A DNA stretch of 64,000 nt from Myxococcales bacterium UBA1660. Lineage in GTDB: Bacteria; Myxococcota_A; Polyangia; Polyangiales; Houyiibacteriaceae. The stretch is taken from NCBI GenBank assembly GCA_002320815.1, contig DCLA01000020.1, positions 1 to 64,000 on the forward strand. Direction: 5' to 3'. Under the pieces are notes generated by a model, which searched no databases, had not been told where the DNA came from, and was given only the letters and a program-made list of their open reading frames with translations. Made by a program: the position numbers and the translations under genes. Positions 9,293-18,792 of this stretch are shown here, in pieces. Each line of letters begins with the position of its first letter. The first letter of the stretch is position 1.

Positions 9293-9913
9293 ATGCCGCC
9301 CCTCCCGAGATTCGAGAAGCTCCCCCTCGCCAAGCGCCGCGCCATCCTCGCGGCCGCCGCCGCCGAGTTCGCCGAGCACGGCTTCGAGGCCGCGTCGTTC
9401 AACCGAATCATCGCCGCCGCGGGAATCAGCAAGGGCGCGATGTACTACTACTTCGCCGACAAGGCGGACGCCTACGCCGCCGTGCTGGACGACGTCTTCG
9501 CGCGGATGGACGAGGCCCTGGGATCGCTCCCGGAGCCGACCACGGCCGACGAGTTCTGGAGCACCGTCGCCGCCGGCACGGCGCGGCTCGACGAGACGAT
9601 CTTCAGCGATCCGCAGCTCGCGGCGCTCGCTCGTAGCCTCTACCGCGGCGGGGACACCAACCCCGCCCACCGGCACCTGATGGCCGCGAGCCGGTCGCGG
9701 GTGGAGCGGATCCTCGCGCGCGGCCAGGCCGTCGGCGCGGTCCGAAAGGACCTCCCCCAGGACCTCCTCGCCGAGGCCACCACGGGCTTGCTCACCGCGG
9801 TGGACCGCTGGTTCGTCGAAGCGCTGGAGGACCGCCCCCTGATCGAGCTCCTCCCGCTCGTTCCCCCGTTGCTCGGGATGGCGCGCGCGCTGCTCGCGCC
9901 TCCCGAAGCCTGA
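9293..9913 (+). CDS. TetR/AcrR family transcriptional regulator
   Basis: A 206-residue one-component repressor. The N-terminal helix-turn-helix is clear: AILAAAAAEFAEHGFEAASF, then NRIIAAAGISKGAMYYYFADK, ending near residue 60. The remainder is the helical ligand-binding and dimer domain, which is not conserved enough to predict the inducer. A perfect 21-bp palindrome ends 11 bases before the start, leaving no strong ribosome binding site. The flavin monooxygenase gene follows after 22 bases in the same direction. The simplest reading is a repressor that senses the substrate of that enzyme and represses both genes. Confidence 0.92.
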   Translation: MPPLPRFEKLPLAKRRAILAAAAAEFAEHGFEAASFNRIIAAAGISKGAMYYYFADKADAYAAVLDDVFARMDEALGSLPEPTTADEFWSTVAAGTARLDETIFSDPQLAALARSLYRGGDTNPAHRHLMAASRSRVERILARGQAVGAVRKDLPQDLLAEATTGLLTAVDRWFVEALEDRPLIELLPLVPPLLGMARALLAPPEA

Positions 9914-9935
9914 CCCCACCGAGAAGGAGCCCGCC

Positions 9936-11204
9936 ATGGAAGCCGTCGTCCCCGAGTCCCCCCGCCGCCCCCTGCGCATCGCCGTTCATGGCGCGGGGGT
10001 GGCCGGACCCACGTTGGCCTGGTGGCTCCGCCACCACGGCCACGAGCCGGTGCTCTTCGAGAAGGCCCCGGCCCTGCGCACCGGTGGCTACGTGATCGAC
10101 TTCTGGGGCACGGGCTACGACGTGGCCGAGCGGATGGGGCTCCTGCCCGCCATCCACGCCGCGGGCTTCCAGGCGGAGGAGCTGCGCGTCGAGGACGCCG
10201 ACGGGCGGCGCCGCGCCGCGATGGGTCTCCGAACCTTCCTCGAGGTCACCGACGGCCGCTACACCAGCATCCAGCGCGGCGAGCTGGCGCGGATCGTCTG
10301 GGAAGCCTGCGCCGGGATCGAGACCCGCTTCGGCACCTCCATCGACGCCCTGGAGCAGCGTCCGGACGGAGTGCGCGTCCATTCCGCGGGCCGCGCGGAG
10401 ACCTTCGATCTGGTGGTCGGTACCGACGGGCTCCACTCGCGGATCCGCACGCTCGCGTTCGGTCCGGAGGAGGACTACCTCCACCCCCTCGGGCTGCACG
10501 TCGCGGCGTTCCGGGCCCGGGGAACCAGCCCGCGCGACCCGCGGCGCTTCGTGGTCCACACGCGACCCGGTCGGCAGCTCGGCCGCGTGGCCTGCGGCGA
10601 GGACGAGACCGCGTTCATCTTCATCTGGCGCGACGAGTCGGACCCCATCGCGGTGGGCATCGGCGAGGGCGATTCGAGCGACCCCGTGGCCACCGTCGAG
10701 CGCGTCTTCGCCGACATGGGTTGGGAGTGGCCGGCCATCCGCGAGCTCCTCCGCGCGGCGCCCGAGGTCTACCTCGACGGCGTCAGTCAGATCCGGATGG
10801 AGCGCTGGACCCGGGACCGGGTGGCCCTCGTGGGCGACGCCGCCGCCTGCGTCTCGCTCCTGGCCGGGGAGGGGACCGGGCTGGCGATGACCGAAGCCTA
10901 CGTCTTGGCCGGCGAGCTGAGCCGCGCCCCGCACCCCGAGGCTTTCGCCGCTTACGAGGAGCGCCTCCGCCCGCTCCTCCAGGCCAAGCAGGCAGCGGCT
11001 CCTTCGTTCGCGGGCTTCTTCGCGCCCCGGACCCGGGCCGGGCTCTTCGCCCGGGACTGGGCGGTGCGGCTCTCCAATCTCCCCGGCCTGGCGCGACTCT
11101 TCGCCGGCGCGTCGTTGCGCGACGATTTCGACCTGCCGGACTACCCGTCACCCGCGCCGGGGCACCCCCGGGAGATCGCGATGCCCCATCCGGCTCCACT
11201 CTGA
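9936..11204 (+). CDS. FAD-dependent monooxygenase (PHBH/TetX-like)
   Basis: A 422-residue class A flavoprotein hydroxylase. The N-terminal Rossmann motif is HGAGVAGPTLAWWLRHHGH with an acidic end (LFEKAP), a middle VVGTDGLHSRIR matches the DG motif, and the second FAD motif is VALVGDAAACVSLLAGEGTG. The family hydroxylates aromatic or polyketide-like compounds using NAD(P)H and O2; TetX-type members inactivate tetracyclines, but this sequence alone does not show that substrate. A strong ribosome binding site (AAGGAG, about 7 bases before ATG) is present. Its place directly after a TetR gene suggests induction by its substrate, as in detoxification pairs. Confidence 0.88.
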   Translation: MEAVVPESPRRPLRIAVHGAGVAGPTLAWWLRHHGHEPVLFEKAPALRTGGYVIDFWGTGYDVAERMGLLPAIHAAGFQAEELRVEDADGRRRAAMGLRTFLEVTDGRYTSIQRGELARIVWEACAGIETRFGTSIDALEQRPDGVRVHSAGRAETFDLVVGTDGLHSRIRTLAFGPEEDYLHPLGLHVAAFRARGTSPRDPRRFVVHTRPGRQLGRVACGEDETAFIFIWRDESDPIAVGIGEGDSSDPVATVERVFADMGWEWPAIRELLRAAPEVYLDGVSQIRMERWTRDRVALVGDAAACVSLLAGEGTGLAMTEAYVLAGELSRAPHPEAFAAYEERLRPLLQAKQAAAPSFAGFFAPRTRAGLFARDWAVRLSNLPGLARLFAGASLRDDFDLPDYPSPAPGHPREIAMPHPAPL

Positions 11205-11268
11205 GCCGCCGCTCGGCCGCGCTCCGAGCCCGCTCGCGCGCTGGACCTCCGTGCGGTAGGACCTGGCC

Positions 11269-14028
11269 ATGATTCGCCCGAGCGCTCGGCTCCTCTTCGT
11301 CTCCCTGGTCCTCGGCTGTGGGGGTTCGGCCGCCGTCCAGCAGAGCTCGGTCGTCACCGACGAAGCGCCGCCCGCGCCGGCCCCCGCCGCGGAAGGCGCC
11401 GCGCCGGCCGAGGGCCGGCTCCCCCGGGGCGTGCAGCCGACCCGCTACGGCCTCGATCTGACCATCGACCCGCGCGAGAGCCACTTCTCCGGGGTGGTCA
11501 CCATCGACGTCGAGCTCGCCGAGGCGCGCCGGGTTCTCTGGCTGCACGCGATGGACCTGGAGATCACCGAGGCGGTCTTCCAGCCGCTCCTCGCCTCGGG
11601 GGACTTCGGTCCGACGCGAACGGGCGCCATGACCCAGGCCGAGGACGAGAACGGCTTCGCCTCGCTCGCCTTCCCCGAGCCGGTCGAGGGTGAGGGGCGC
11701 CTGGTCATCGCCTACCGCGCGCCCTTCGGGGCGGCCCTCGGCGGCATCTACAAGGTGGAGCACGGCGGCGAGGCCTACGCCTTCACCCAGATGGAGCCTC
11801 TCTCGGCCCGGACGGCGTTCCCCTGCTTCGACGAGCCGGCCTTCAAGACGCCCTTCGACGTCACCCTGCACGTGGACGCCGAGCACTTCGCCGCCGCCAA
11901 CGCGCCGCTCGCGTCGCGCAGCGAACCCGACGGAGAGGGCCGCGCGACGGTTCGTTTCGAGACCACCCCGCCGATCTCGACCTACCTCTTCGCCCTGGCC
12001 GTGGGCCCCTTCGACGTCGTGGAGGGAGAGCCCATCCCCGCGAGCGAGGTCCGCGCCGAGCCGCTGCCCTTCCGCGGGTTGGCCCCGAAGGGCCGCGGCG
12101 CCGAGCTGGCCTACACCATGGAGCACACCCCGGCGATCCTCGCCGAGCTCGAGGGCTACTTCGGCGTCCCGTACCCCTATGGGAAGCTGGACATGGTCGC
12201 GGTGCCGGACTTCGAGGCCGGCGCCATGGAGAACGTCGGGCTGGTGACCTTCCGGGACACCATCCTCCTGGTCGACGAGGCCCGGACCCCGACCCGGCGC
12301 ATGCGCTTCTGGGCCTACATCGTGGCCCACGAGCTGGCCCACATGTGGTTCGGCGATCTGGTCACCATGGAGTGGTGGGATGACCTCTGGCTCAACGAGG
12401 CCTTCGCGAGCTGGATGGAGCACCGGGTCGTCGCCGGCTGGCGTCCGGCCTACGAGGCCGACGTGGAGCTCCTGCAGTGGGTGACCCGCGTGATGGACGA
12501 GGACAGCCTGAGCAGCGCCCGGGCCATCCGGCAGCCCATCGCCTCGAGCCACGACATCCACAACGCCTTCGACGGCATCACCTACGGCAAGGGCGCCGGC
12601 GTGCTGGCCATGTTCGAGCGCTCGCTCGGTGAAGACGCCTTCCGCGAGGGGATCCGCGCCTACGTGCGCGCCCACGCCGAGGGCAACGCCACCGCCGAGG
12701 ACCTCTTCCGCGCTCTCGCCCAGGCGGCGGGCCGGGAGGTCCAGGCCCCCTTCGACACCTTCGTGACCCAGACCGGTGTCCCGCTGGTCGGCGCGACGCT
12801 GACCTGCGGGGACGATGGCGCGAGGGTGGAGCTCACCCAGAGTCGCTACCGCCCGGTGGGCTCGCCGGCGACCGAGGATCGCCAGTGGCAGATCCCCGTG
12901 TGCGTGCGCCATGGACAGCGGCGCGGCGAGCCCGCGGTCACCTGCGGCATGCTCACCGAGGCCACCGGCTCCATCGCGCTGGAGTCCTGCCCGGCGTGGA
13001 TCCACCCCAACGCCGACGGCATCGGCTACTACCGCTGGGCCCTGGACGACGCAGGCCTCGCCGCCCTCCGCGAGCAGGGGCTCGCCCGGCTCACCACCGC
13101 CGAGAAGCTCTCGTTGGTCGACTCGCTCGAGGCGGCCTTCACCGCCGACCGCGCCGAGCCCGGCGCCGTCCTGGACGCGCTCCTCGCGCTCGCCCGGGAC
13201 GACCACCACACGGTCGCGGCGGCGCCGCTGGGCCTCTACGCCACCCTCCTCGACCAGCACCTCGACCAGGCCCAGGCCGACCGGTTCCGCGCGCGTCTCC
13301 GCCGCGCCTACGGCGCCGAGGGGCGCCGCCTGGGGTGGGCGGCGCGCGGGGGCCGCACCGAGAGCGAAGACGTCCGGCTGCGCCGAGCGGCCATCGTCGG
13401 CTTCCTGGCGATCGACGCCGAAGATCCGCAGGTCCGACGAGAGGGCGAGCGGCGCGGCCGCGCCTACGTGCGCTGGGGGACCGAGGACGCCACCGTCGAC
13501 CTCGAGGCCGTATCGGCCGACCTGGCCCAGGCGGCGCTCACCGTCGCCATCCAGGAAGGCGACGCCGCCTTCTTCGAGCACGTGATGGGGGTCCTCGCCC
13601 GCACCGAGGACGGCGTGGTCCGCGGGAACCTCCTGCGCGCCCTCGGGGCCACCCGGGACCCGGAGCTCGGCGCGCGCGTCCTCGCGCTGGCGCTCGACCC
13701 CGCGCTGCGGGTCAACGAGGTCATGGTCCCGGTGGCGCGGCAGATCGCCGAGCCCGCCACCCGCGATGCGGCCTGGACCTGGGTCCAGGCGCACTTCGAC
13801 GAGCTGGTCGCGCGCCTTCCCCCCGGCTACGCCGGGTACCTGCCCATGCTGATGGACGACGCCTGCGACCCCGCGACGGCCGAGGCGGTGGAGGCGTTCT
13901 TCGGCTCGCGGGTCGAAGCGCTGCCCGGCGGACCCCGCAACCTCGCCGCGGTGACCGAGTCCATCCGGCTCTGCGGCGCCCTCCACGAGGCCCAGGGCGC
14001 CGAGCTCGCCCGGTGGCTGGAGCGCTGA
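11269..14028 (+). CDS. M1-family zinc aminopeptidase, lipoprotein
   Basis: A 919-residue metallopeptidase with a lipoprotein signal (SLVLGCGG), so it probably acts in the periplasm or at the outer membrane, unlike cytosolic PepN. The exopeptidase motif GAMEN is at residues 318-322 and the zinc site HELAH at 354-358, with the third ligand Glu377 in NEAFASW, the standard spacing. The C-terminal 330 residues look like an ERAP1-C-type helical domain, as in aminopeptidase N and ERAP proteins, and may cover the active site. It should remove N-terminal residues from peptides. A following gene of unknown function starts eight bases after the stop. Confidence 0.93.
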   Translation: MIRPSARLLFVSLVLGCGGSAAVQQSSVVTDEAPPAPAPAAEGAAPAEGRLPRGVQPTRYGLDLTIDPRESHFSGVVTIDVELAEARRVLWLHAMDLEITEAVFQPLLASGDFGPTRTGAMTQAEDENGFASLAFPEPVEGEGRLVIAYRAPFGAALGGIYKVEHGGEAYAFTQMEPLSARTAFPCFDEPAFKTPFDVTLHVDAEHFAAANAPLASRSEPDGEGRATVRFETTPPISTYLFALAVGPFDVVEGEPIPASEVRAEPLPFRGLAPKGRGAELAYTMEHTPAILAELEGYFGVPYPYGKLDMVAVPDFEAGAMENVGLVTFRDTILLVDEARTPTRRMRFWAYIVAHELAHMWFGDLVTMEWWDDLWLNEAFASWMEHRVVAGWRPAYEADVELLQWVTRVMDEDSLSSARAIRQPIASSHDIHNAFDGITYGKGAGVLAMFERSLGEDAFREGIRAYVRAHAEGNATAEDLFRALAQAAGREVQAPFDTFVTQTGVPLVGATLTCGDDGARVELTQSRYRPVGSPATEDRQWQIPVCVRHGQRRGEPAVTCGMLTEATGSIALESCPAWIHPNADGIGYYRWALDDAGLAALREQGLARLTTAEKLSLVDSLEAAFTADRAEPGAVLDALLALARDDHHTVAAAPLGLYATLLDQHLDQAQADRFRARLRRAYGAEGRRLGWAARGGRTESEDVRLRRAAIVGFLAIDAEDPQVRREGERRGRAYVRWGTEDATVDLEAVSADLAQAALTVAIQEGDAAFFEHVMGVLARTEDGVVRGNLLRALGATRDPELGARVLALALDPALRVNEVMVPVARQIAEPATRDAAWTWVQAHFDELVARLPPGYAGYLPMLMDDACDPATAEAVEAFFGSRVEALPGGPRNLAAVTESIRLCGALHEAQGAELARWLER

Positions 14029-14035
14029 GGCCGGC

Positions 14036-14722
14036 TTGAGCCTCGCGAAGCAGCTCGCGGCCATGGGCGCTCCGGCGTCGCTGGTGGACGCCGTCCCCGA
14101 CGATCCGGAGGACGCCTGGGCGTGGAGCGAGCGGCTCGAGGGGTCGGTCTGGATCGGGGGGGCCGCCGCGGTGGCCCTCGACGAGATGCTCCGGGTGGTC
14201 AGCGGCCTGGTAGCGGAGGCGCTGGTCCAGGTCCCGCCCGCGGAGTCGCTGGTCCTCGAGGCCCTGGAGACCGCCGAGCGCTGCGTCCGCCGTCAGGCGA
14301 CCCGCGCGGACTGCCAGCGCCTCGCCGCCGCCTGCGAGGAGGCCGCCCGCGAAGCCCCGGCCACGTTCCGCGCGGCGCCGCCCCGGGCCTACCGCGAGCT
14401 GGTCGGCGCCGGCGCGGCGGTGGCGCGCGCGGCCGAGGCGATCATGAGCGCGCGCCTCCGCGACGAGGCCGCGCGCATGGAGCGGGCCCGCAACAGCGCG
14501 CGGCTCCTGGGGATCGGCGTCGACGTCTTCGCCCCGGCCGCGGACCCGGCACCGCGCCTCGACGTGGACCACCTGGGCCACCCGATCCAAGCGGAGCTCC
14601 TCTACGTGGTGGCCGCCCTCGCCGAGGCCGCGCGCCTGCTCGAGGCGGCCCACGCCGAGCTCGACGAGCCCACCGGCGCCGCGCTGAGCGCCGCCTTCCG
14701 CGAGCGCTTCACCACCCTCTGA
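14036..14722 (+). CDS. Protein of unknown function, helical
   Basis: An open frame of 228 codons with very high GC third positions, clearly coding, but I do not recognise the family. It is soluble, Ala-rich and predicted mainly helical, with a Trp pair near the start (DAWAWSERLEGSVWIGG) and the repeated pattern of short amphipathic helices. There is no signal peptide or membrane segment. The spacing of small-residue helices faintly recalls immunity-type helical proteins, which is not enough for a call. TTG 14036 has GAGG five bases upstream; ATG 14063 is an alternative start. It sits between the aminopeptidase and HD genes and may be cotranscribed with both. Confidence 0.6.
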   Translation: MSLAKQLAAMGAPASLVDAVPDDPEDAWAWSERLEGSVWIGGAAAVALDEMLRVVSGLVAEALVQVPPAESLVLEALETAERCVRRQATRADCQRLAAACEEAAREAPATFRAAPPRAYRELVGAGAAVARAAEAIMSARLRDEAARMERARNSARLLGIGVDVFAPAADPAPRLDVDHLGHPIQAELLYVVAALAEAARLLEAAHAELDEPTGAALSAAFRERFTTL

Positions 14723-14759
14723 CGCTTGCCAACGGGCCCCAGACGTCTAGGGTTCGGCC

Positions 14760-16103
14760 GTGATCCTGCGGGACCCCATCCACGGCCTGGTCGAGTTCGA
14801 GGGCGACGACCAGGAGGTCGTCGAGGCGCTCCTCGCTACCCGCGAGGTGCAGCGCCTGCGGCGGGTGCGCCAGCTGGGGCTCACCTCCCTGGTCTTCCCC
14901 GGCGCCGAGCACTCGCGCTTCGCCCACGCGGTGGGCGCGGCCCACGTGATGACCCGGCTGCTCGGCCGGGTCCGCCGGGTCGAGGGCGTGCTCCCGGCGG
15001 ACCAGCGCCTGGACCGGGACGCCGCCCGCGAGGCTCTCGCGGCCGCGCTCCTGCACGATCTGGGACACGGGCCCTTCAGCCACCTCTTCGAGGACGTGAT
15101 GCCCGACGCGCGGCACCACGAGGACTGGACCCGGGACATCATCCGCGACCCGTCCACCGAGGTGCACGGCGCCCTCGAGCGCCTGTCCGCGGGGATGGCC
15201 GACCGGGTCGCCGATCTGCTCGCTGGGCATCACCGGCTGACGTACCTCGCCCGCACGGTGAGCGGCACCCTCGACGTGGACCGCGCCGACTACCTGCTCC
15301 GCGACAGCCACATGACCGGCGCCCGCTACGGTCTCTACGATCTGGACTGGCTGTTGCGGGCGCTCACCTTCGGCCAGGTCCCCGAGGCCGATGGCGGCGA
15401 GTGGGTCCTGGCCATCGAGGGCCGCAAGGGCCTGCCGCCCATCGAGGGGTTCTTCCTGGGGCGGCACTTCATGTACGAACAGGTCTACCACCACAAGGCC
15501 ACCCGCGCGGGCGAAGCGCTGGTCCGGGGGGTCCTGGCGCGCACCGCGGAGCTCATCCGCGACGGGGACCTCGCGGCGGTGGGAGACGTTCCCGAAGGCT
15601 TGGCCCGGGCGGCCCGCGGTGAGCCGGTCTCGCTCGGCGCCTACCTGGATCTCGACGACTCCCAGCTCCTGGCGAGCGTGGCTCGCTGGGCCCGCTCCTC
15701 GGACCCCTTCCTGGCCGAGCACGCGGCGCGCCTCCTCGAGCGACGCTTGCCCAAGACCTTGCCGCTTCCGGACGACGAAGCCGTCTGGGAGGAGGTCCAG
15801 CGCCGCGCCCGCGGGGTCGCCGACGCCGCCGGGGGGCGGGCCGAGCTCACCGTCTACGTCGACGTGGCCAAGGACGTTCCCTATCCGGAGCCGGCCACCG
15901 GCGCCGGCGGCCTCTGGATCCAGATTCGACACCAGCCCATGCGCCGCCTCGGCGAGGTCTCCTTCCTCCTCGGGGAGCTCCGCAACAAGCGCATCCGCCG
16001 GCCCCGGCTGATCTTCCCCGCGCCCCTGCGGGCGGCCGTGGTCGACGCCGTCCGCGACCTCCTCACCGACGACGAGCCGACCCTCGTCGCCCCCAGCTCA
16101 TGA
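14760..16103 (+). CDS. HD-domain phosphohydrolase (dNTPase-like)
   Basis: A 447-residue cytosolic metal-dependent phosphohydrolase. The N-terminus ILRDPIHGLVEF and the segment RLRRVRQLGLTSLVFPGAEH, SRFAHAVGAAHV are typical of the SAMHD1/YwfO branch. The HD core is LLHDLGHGPFSHLFE (about residue 99), with a later Asp in DVDRADYLLRDS. Relatives hydrolyse deoxynucleoside triphosphates or other nucleotides; the substrate here is not predictable. GTG 14760 is the only start that keeps the family N-terminus. The next gene overlaps by ATGA. Confidence 0.9.
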   Translation: MILRDPIHGLVEFEGDDQEVVEALLATREVQRLRRVRQLGLTSLVFPGAEHSRFAHAVGAAHVMTRLLGRVRRVEGVLPADQRLDRDAAREALAAALLHDLGHGPFSHLFEDVMPDARHHEDWTRDIIRDPSTEVHGALERLSAGMADRVADLLAGHHRLTYLARTVSGTLDVDRADYLLRDSHMTGARYGLYDLDWLLRALTFGQVPEADGGEWVLAIEGRKGLPPIEGFFLGRHFMYEQVYHHKATRAGEALVRGVLARTAELIRDGDLAAVGDVPEGLARAARGEPVSLGAYLDLDDSQLLASVARWARSSDPFLAEHAARLLERRLPKTLPLPDDEAVWEEVQRRARGVADAAGGRAELTVYVDVAKDVPYPEPATGAGGLWIQIRHQPMRRLGEVSFLLGELRNKRIRRPRLIFPAPLRAAVVDAVRDLLTDDEPTLVAPSS

Positions 16104-17050
16104 CTCGCATCCTTCCTCTCCTGACCGCCCTCGCGCTGCTCCCCGCCGTCGCGGACGCCGCCGACGAACCGGACCCCATCACCGTGGCCCTCACGCCCCT
16201 GGCGGACCACGGCCCCTACAAGTGGCGGCTTCAGATCCGAGCCGACGAGGCCCGCGAGGTGGCCACCGACCGGCGGCTCCTCCGCCTCACGGTCCGGCCG
16301 AAGGTCGAGGGCCGACGCCGCTCGCCGCGACTTCGCTGCACCCACGCCGACGCGCCGCGTCGGGCGACACGCACCCAGGCCATGGTCGCCGGCGAGACCT
16401 ACGAGGAGTGGGTCGACCTGCGCATGTATTGCTGGGGGAGGGCGCTCCGGGCCCTGGAGAGTGGCGAAGCCACCGTCGAGGTCGAGTACGGCTTCGCCGG
16501 CCGCGGCCGGGATCGCTTCGTGGCGCGCACCGAAGGCGAGCGCCGACCGCCCCATCGCGTGAGCGGCGGCGAGATCGCCTGGACCGCGCCCGCCGCAGGC
16601 GTCGAGACCGAGGCCCCCGTCGAGGTGGGCCTCCGCCCGACCTCGAGCCGCGGGACCCCGCGCCTGCAGCCCACGCTGCGCGCCGCGAGCGGGAGCCCGC
16701 GGGTCTACCTCCGGGACGATCTCTGGTCCTTCACCGTCCGGGGGCCCCTGGGGACCGTCGAGTGCCGCGCGCCGCGGCAGGTCATCGTCCCCATCGTCGA
16801 CTTCTACTCTCGCCTGAGCCGACGGGAGCGCCGGTCCACCTTCGACGCCGACTACTTCTGCCCCGAGGACACCTTCGCGGTGCCCGGGGTCTACGAGGTC
16901 ACCCCGCACATGGAGCTGATCTACGGCGCCGACGCCTACGACTTCGACGCCGTCACCGGGACCTTCGATGGGGACCCGGCGCCGGTCCGGGTCACCCGCG
17001 GCAACTACGTGGAGCAGACCCTCGACACCCTCCCGCCGGTCGAGGGATGA
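16100..17050 (+). CDS. Exported protein of unknown function
   Basis: A 316-residue protein with a clean signal peptide (MTRILPLLTALALLPAVADA). The mature part is rich in beta-type alternation, with four Cys (RLRCTHAD, MYCWGR, VECRAPR, DYFCPED), consistent with a disulfide-bonded periplasmic or surface domain. I do not recognise the family. The gene is coupled by ATGA both to the HD phosphohydrolase upstream and to a small membrane protein downstream, so the three form one transcription unit. Confidence 0.7.
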   Translation: MTRILPLLTALALLPAVADAADEPDPITVALTPLADHGPYKWRLQIRADEAREVATDRRLLRLTVRPKVEGRRRSPRLRCTHADAPRRATRTQAMVAGETYEEWVDLRMYCWGRALRALESGEATVEVEYGFAGRGRDRFVARTEGERRPPHRVSGGEIAWTAPAAGVETEAPVEVGLRPTSSRGTPRLQPTLRAASGSPRVYLRDDLWSFTVRGPLGTVECRAPRQVIVPIVDFYSRLSRRERRSTFDADYFCPEDTFAVPGVYEVTPHMELIYGADAYDFDAVTGTFDGDPAPVRVTRGNYVEQTLDTLPPVEG

Positions 17051-17262
17051 GCGAGGTCCGAGATCCGGTCGCGCGCCGGATCGCCGCCATTGCGCTCGTC
17101 GCGGCGCTGCTCGCGCTGGTGATGAGCGCCTACGCGGTGAACCTCGGCCTTCGCTACCTGGACGACGTGCAGACCCTGGGCGACGCGATCCAGGAAGCCG
17201 ACCGCGACGTCCCCATCGAGGAGCGAACCCTCGTGCCGCCGCCCCCCGCGCTGGCCGAGTGA
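17047..17262 (+). CDS. Small single-span membrane protein
   Basis: A 71-residue protein starting with the ATG of an ATGA overlap with the preceding exported-protein gene. Residues about 11-33 (IAAIALVAALLALVMSAYAV) form one membrane helix; the rest is an acidic, Pro-ending tail (LVPPPPALAE). The overlap and high GC third positions argue that it is real. Function is unknown; an accessory role to the exported protein is inference from coupling only. Confidence 0.6.
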   Translation: MSEVRDPVARRIAAIALVAALLALVMSAYAVNLGLRYLDDVQTLGDAIQEADRDVPIEERTLVPPPPALAE

Positions 17263-17316
17263 CGTTGGCGGGAGTGAAATCGGCGAGCAAAAGTGGTAGG
17301 GCGGAAGGCTGATCCG

Positions 17317-18792
17317 ATGGCCAAGATCCTCGTAGTCGACGACCAGCGCAACATGCGCACCACGCTCGCCCTCATGCTGCGCGGTGCCGGCCACGACGTG
17401 GACGAAGCCGAGGACGGCGACGTCGCCTGTGCCAAGGTGGTCGAGGACTCCTACGACCTGGTGCTCACCGACCTGAAGATGGGCGCCACCGACGGCATGG
17501 ACGTGCTCCGGCACGCCCGAGAGAAGTCGCCGCTCACCGAGGTCATCGTCATGACCGCCTACGGCACCATCGAGAGCGCGGTCGAGGCCATGCGGGTCGG
17601 GGCCCACGACTACATCCAGAAGCCCTTCGCCGAGGAGGCGCTCCTGGTGAAGGTGGAGAAGGCCCTCGAGAAGCGGCAGCTCGCCGGCGAGGTGTCGGTG
17701 ATGGCCGCGGAGTTCCGCGACCGGTACCACTTCGACAACATCATCGGCCGCTCCCAGGCCATCCGCGACGTGCTGGGCCGCATCGTGCGCATCGCCCCCA
17801 CGCCGGCGACGGTGTTGATCACCGGCGAAAGCGGCACCGGTAAGGAGCTGGTCGCGCGGGCCATCCACGCGAACTCGCTGCGGTCCGAGCGCCCCTTCGT
17901 GGGCGTGAACTGTGCCGCCATCACCGAGACGCTCCTCGAGAGCGAGCTCTTCGGGCACGTGCGCGGTGCGTTCACCGGCGCCGTCAGCTCCCGTAAGGGC
18001 CTCTTCGAGGAGGCCAACGGGGGCACCTTCTTCTTCGACGAGATCGCCGAGACCCCCCCGAGCTTCCAGGCGAAGCTGCTCCGGGCCATCCAGGAGGGCG
18101 AGGTTCGCCGCCTGGGCGACAACCGCGCGTTCCACGTGGACGTGCGCATCATCGCGGCGACCAACAAGGATCTGAAGCAGTCCATCGAGGACAAGGAGTT
18201 CCGCGAGGACCTCTACTACCGCCTCCGGGGCGTGGCGGTGGACGTCCCCGCCCTGCGCAACCGCACCGAGGACCTCCGCGAGCTCAGCGAGGCCCTCCTC
18301 CGCCGCATCGGCGACGAGCGGGGCGAGCCGCCGAAGCGGGTCGGGACCGATGTCCTGCAGATGCTCGCGCGCCACCGCTGGCCCGGCAACGTCCGCGAGT
18401 TGCAGAACGTGCTCCGCAGCGCCAGTCTCTTCAGCGACGGTCCCATGTTGCGGACCGAAGATTTCTCCGCCTTCTCCGAAACGTTCACGCCCCCCGCGGC
18501 GTCGGAGGGCACGACGGCAGACTCGGTGAACGACGATCGCGCCGACCTGCTGCCGCCGCCGCCCCTGGAGGAGGCGATCTACGAAAGAATCCGCGAGGGC
18601 GACAATTCTCTCCTGGAGATGAAAAAAGTCATCGAGAGAGAATGCATCGTTCGTGCAATGTCCGAGGCAGACGGTAATATTACTCGCGCAGCCGAGCTTC
18701 TGGGGATGAAGCGCCCCAGACTCTCACAGCTCGTGAAGCAACACGGGCTGAATACCTGCAAGCGAGGCAAGTCTCGAGGAAAGTCCAAGTGA
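17317..18792 (+). CDS. Sigma-54-dependent response regulator (NtrC family)
   Basis: A 491-residue transcriptional activator with three domains in order. The receiver (residues 1-120) has phospho-acceptor Asp52 in VLTDLKMG. The AAA+ domain has Walker A GESGTGKE from residue 170 and the sigma-54 contact loop GAFTGA from residue 217. A C-terminal Fis-type helix-turn-helix (ITRAAELLGMKRPRLSQLVK) ends the protein. When phosphorylated it would oligomerise and remodel sigma-54 polymerase. No histidine kinase is adjacent, so it is an orphan in this window. ATG 17317 begins the receiver (MAKILVVDD). The end of the gene has unusually AT-rich codons. Its stop overlaps the next start. Confidence 0.95.
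   Translation: MAKILVVDDQRNMRTTLALMLRGAGHDVDEAEDGDVACAKVVEDSYDLVLTDLKMGATDGMDVLRHAREKSPLTEVIVMTAYGTIESAVEAMRVGAHDYIQKPFAEEALLVKVEKALEKRQLAGEVSVMAAEFRDRYHFDNIIGRSQAIRDVLGRIVRIAPTPATVLITGESGTGKELVARAIHANSLRSERPFVGVNCAAITETLLESELFGHVRGAFTGAVSSRKGLFEEANGGTFFFDEIAETPPSFQAKLLRAIQEGEVRRLGDNRAFHVDVRIIAATNKDLKQSIEDKEFREDLYYRLRGVAVDVPALRNRTEDLRELSEALLRRIGDERGEPPKRVGTDVLQMLARHRWPGNVRELQNVLRSASLFSDGPMLRTEDFSAFSETFTPPAASEGTTADSVNDDRADLLPPPPLEEAIYERIREGDNSLLEMKKVIERECIVRAMSEADGNITRAAELLGMKRPRLSQLVKQHGLNTCKRGKSRGKSK

Noticed and set aside
17262..17316. TTGGCGGGAGTGAAATC as a possible sigma-54 promoter of the response regulator gene
   Set aside because: The GG doublet has no GC at the required -12 spacing.
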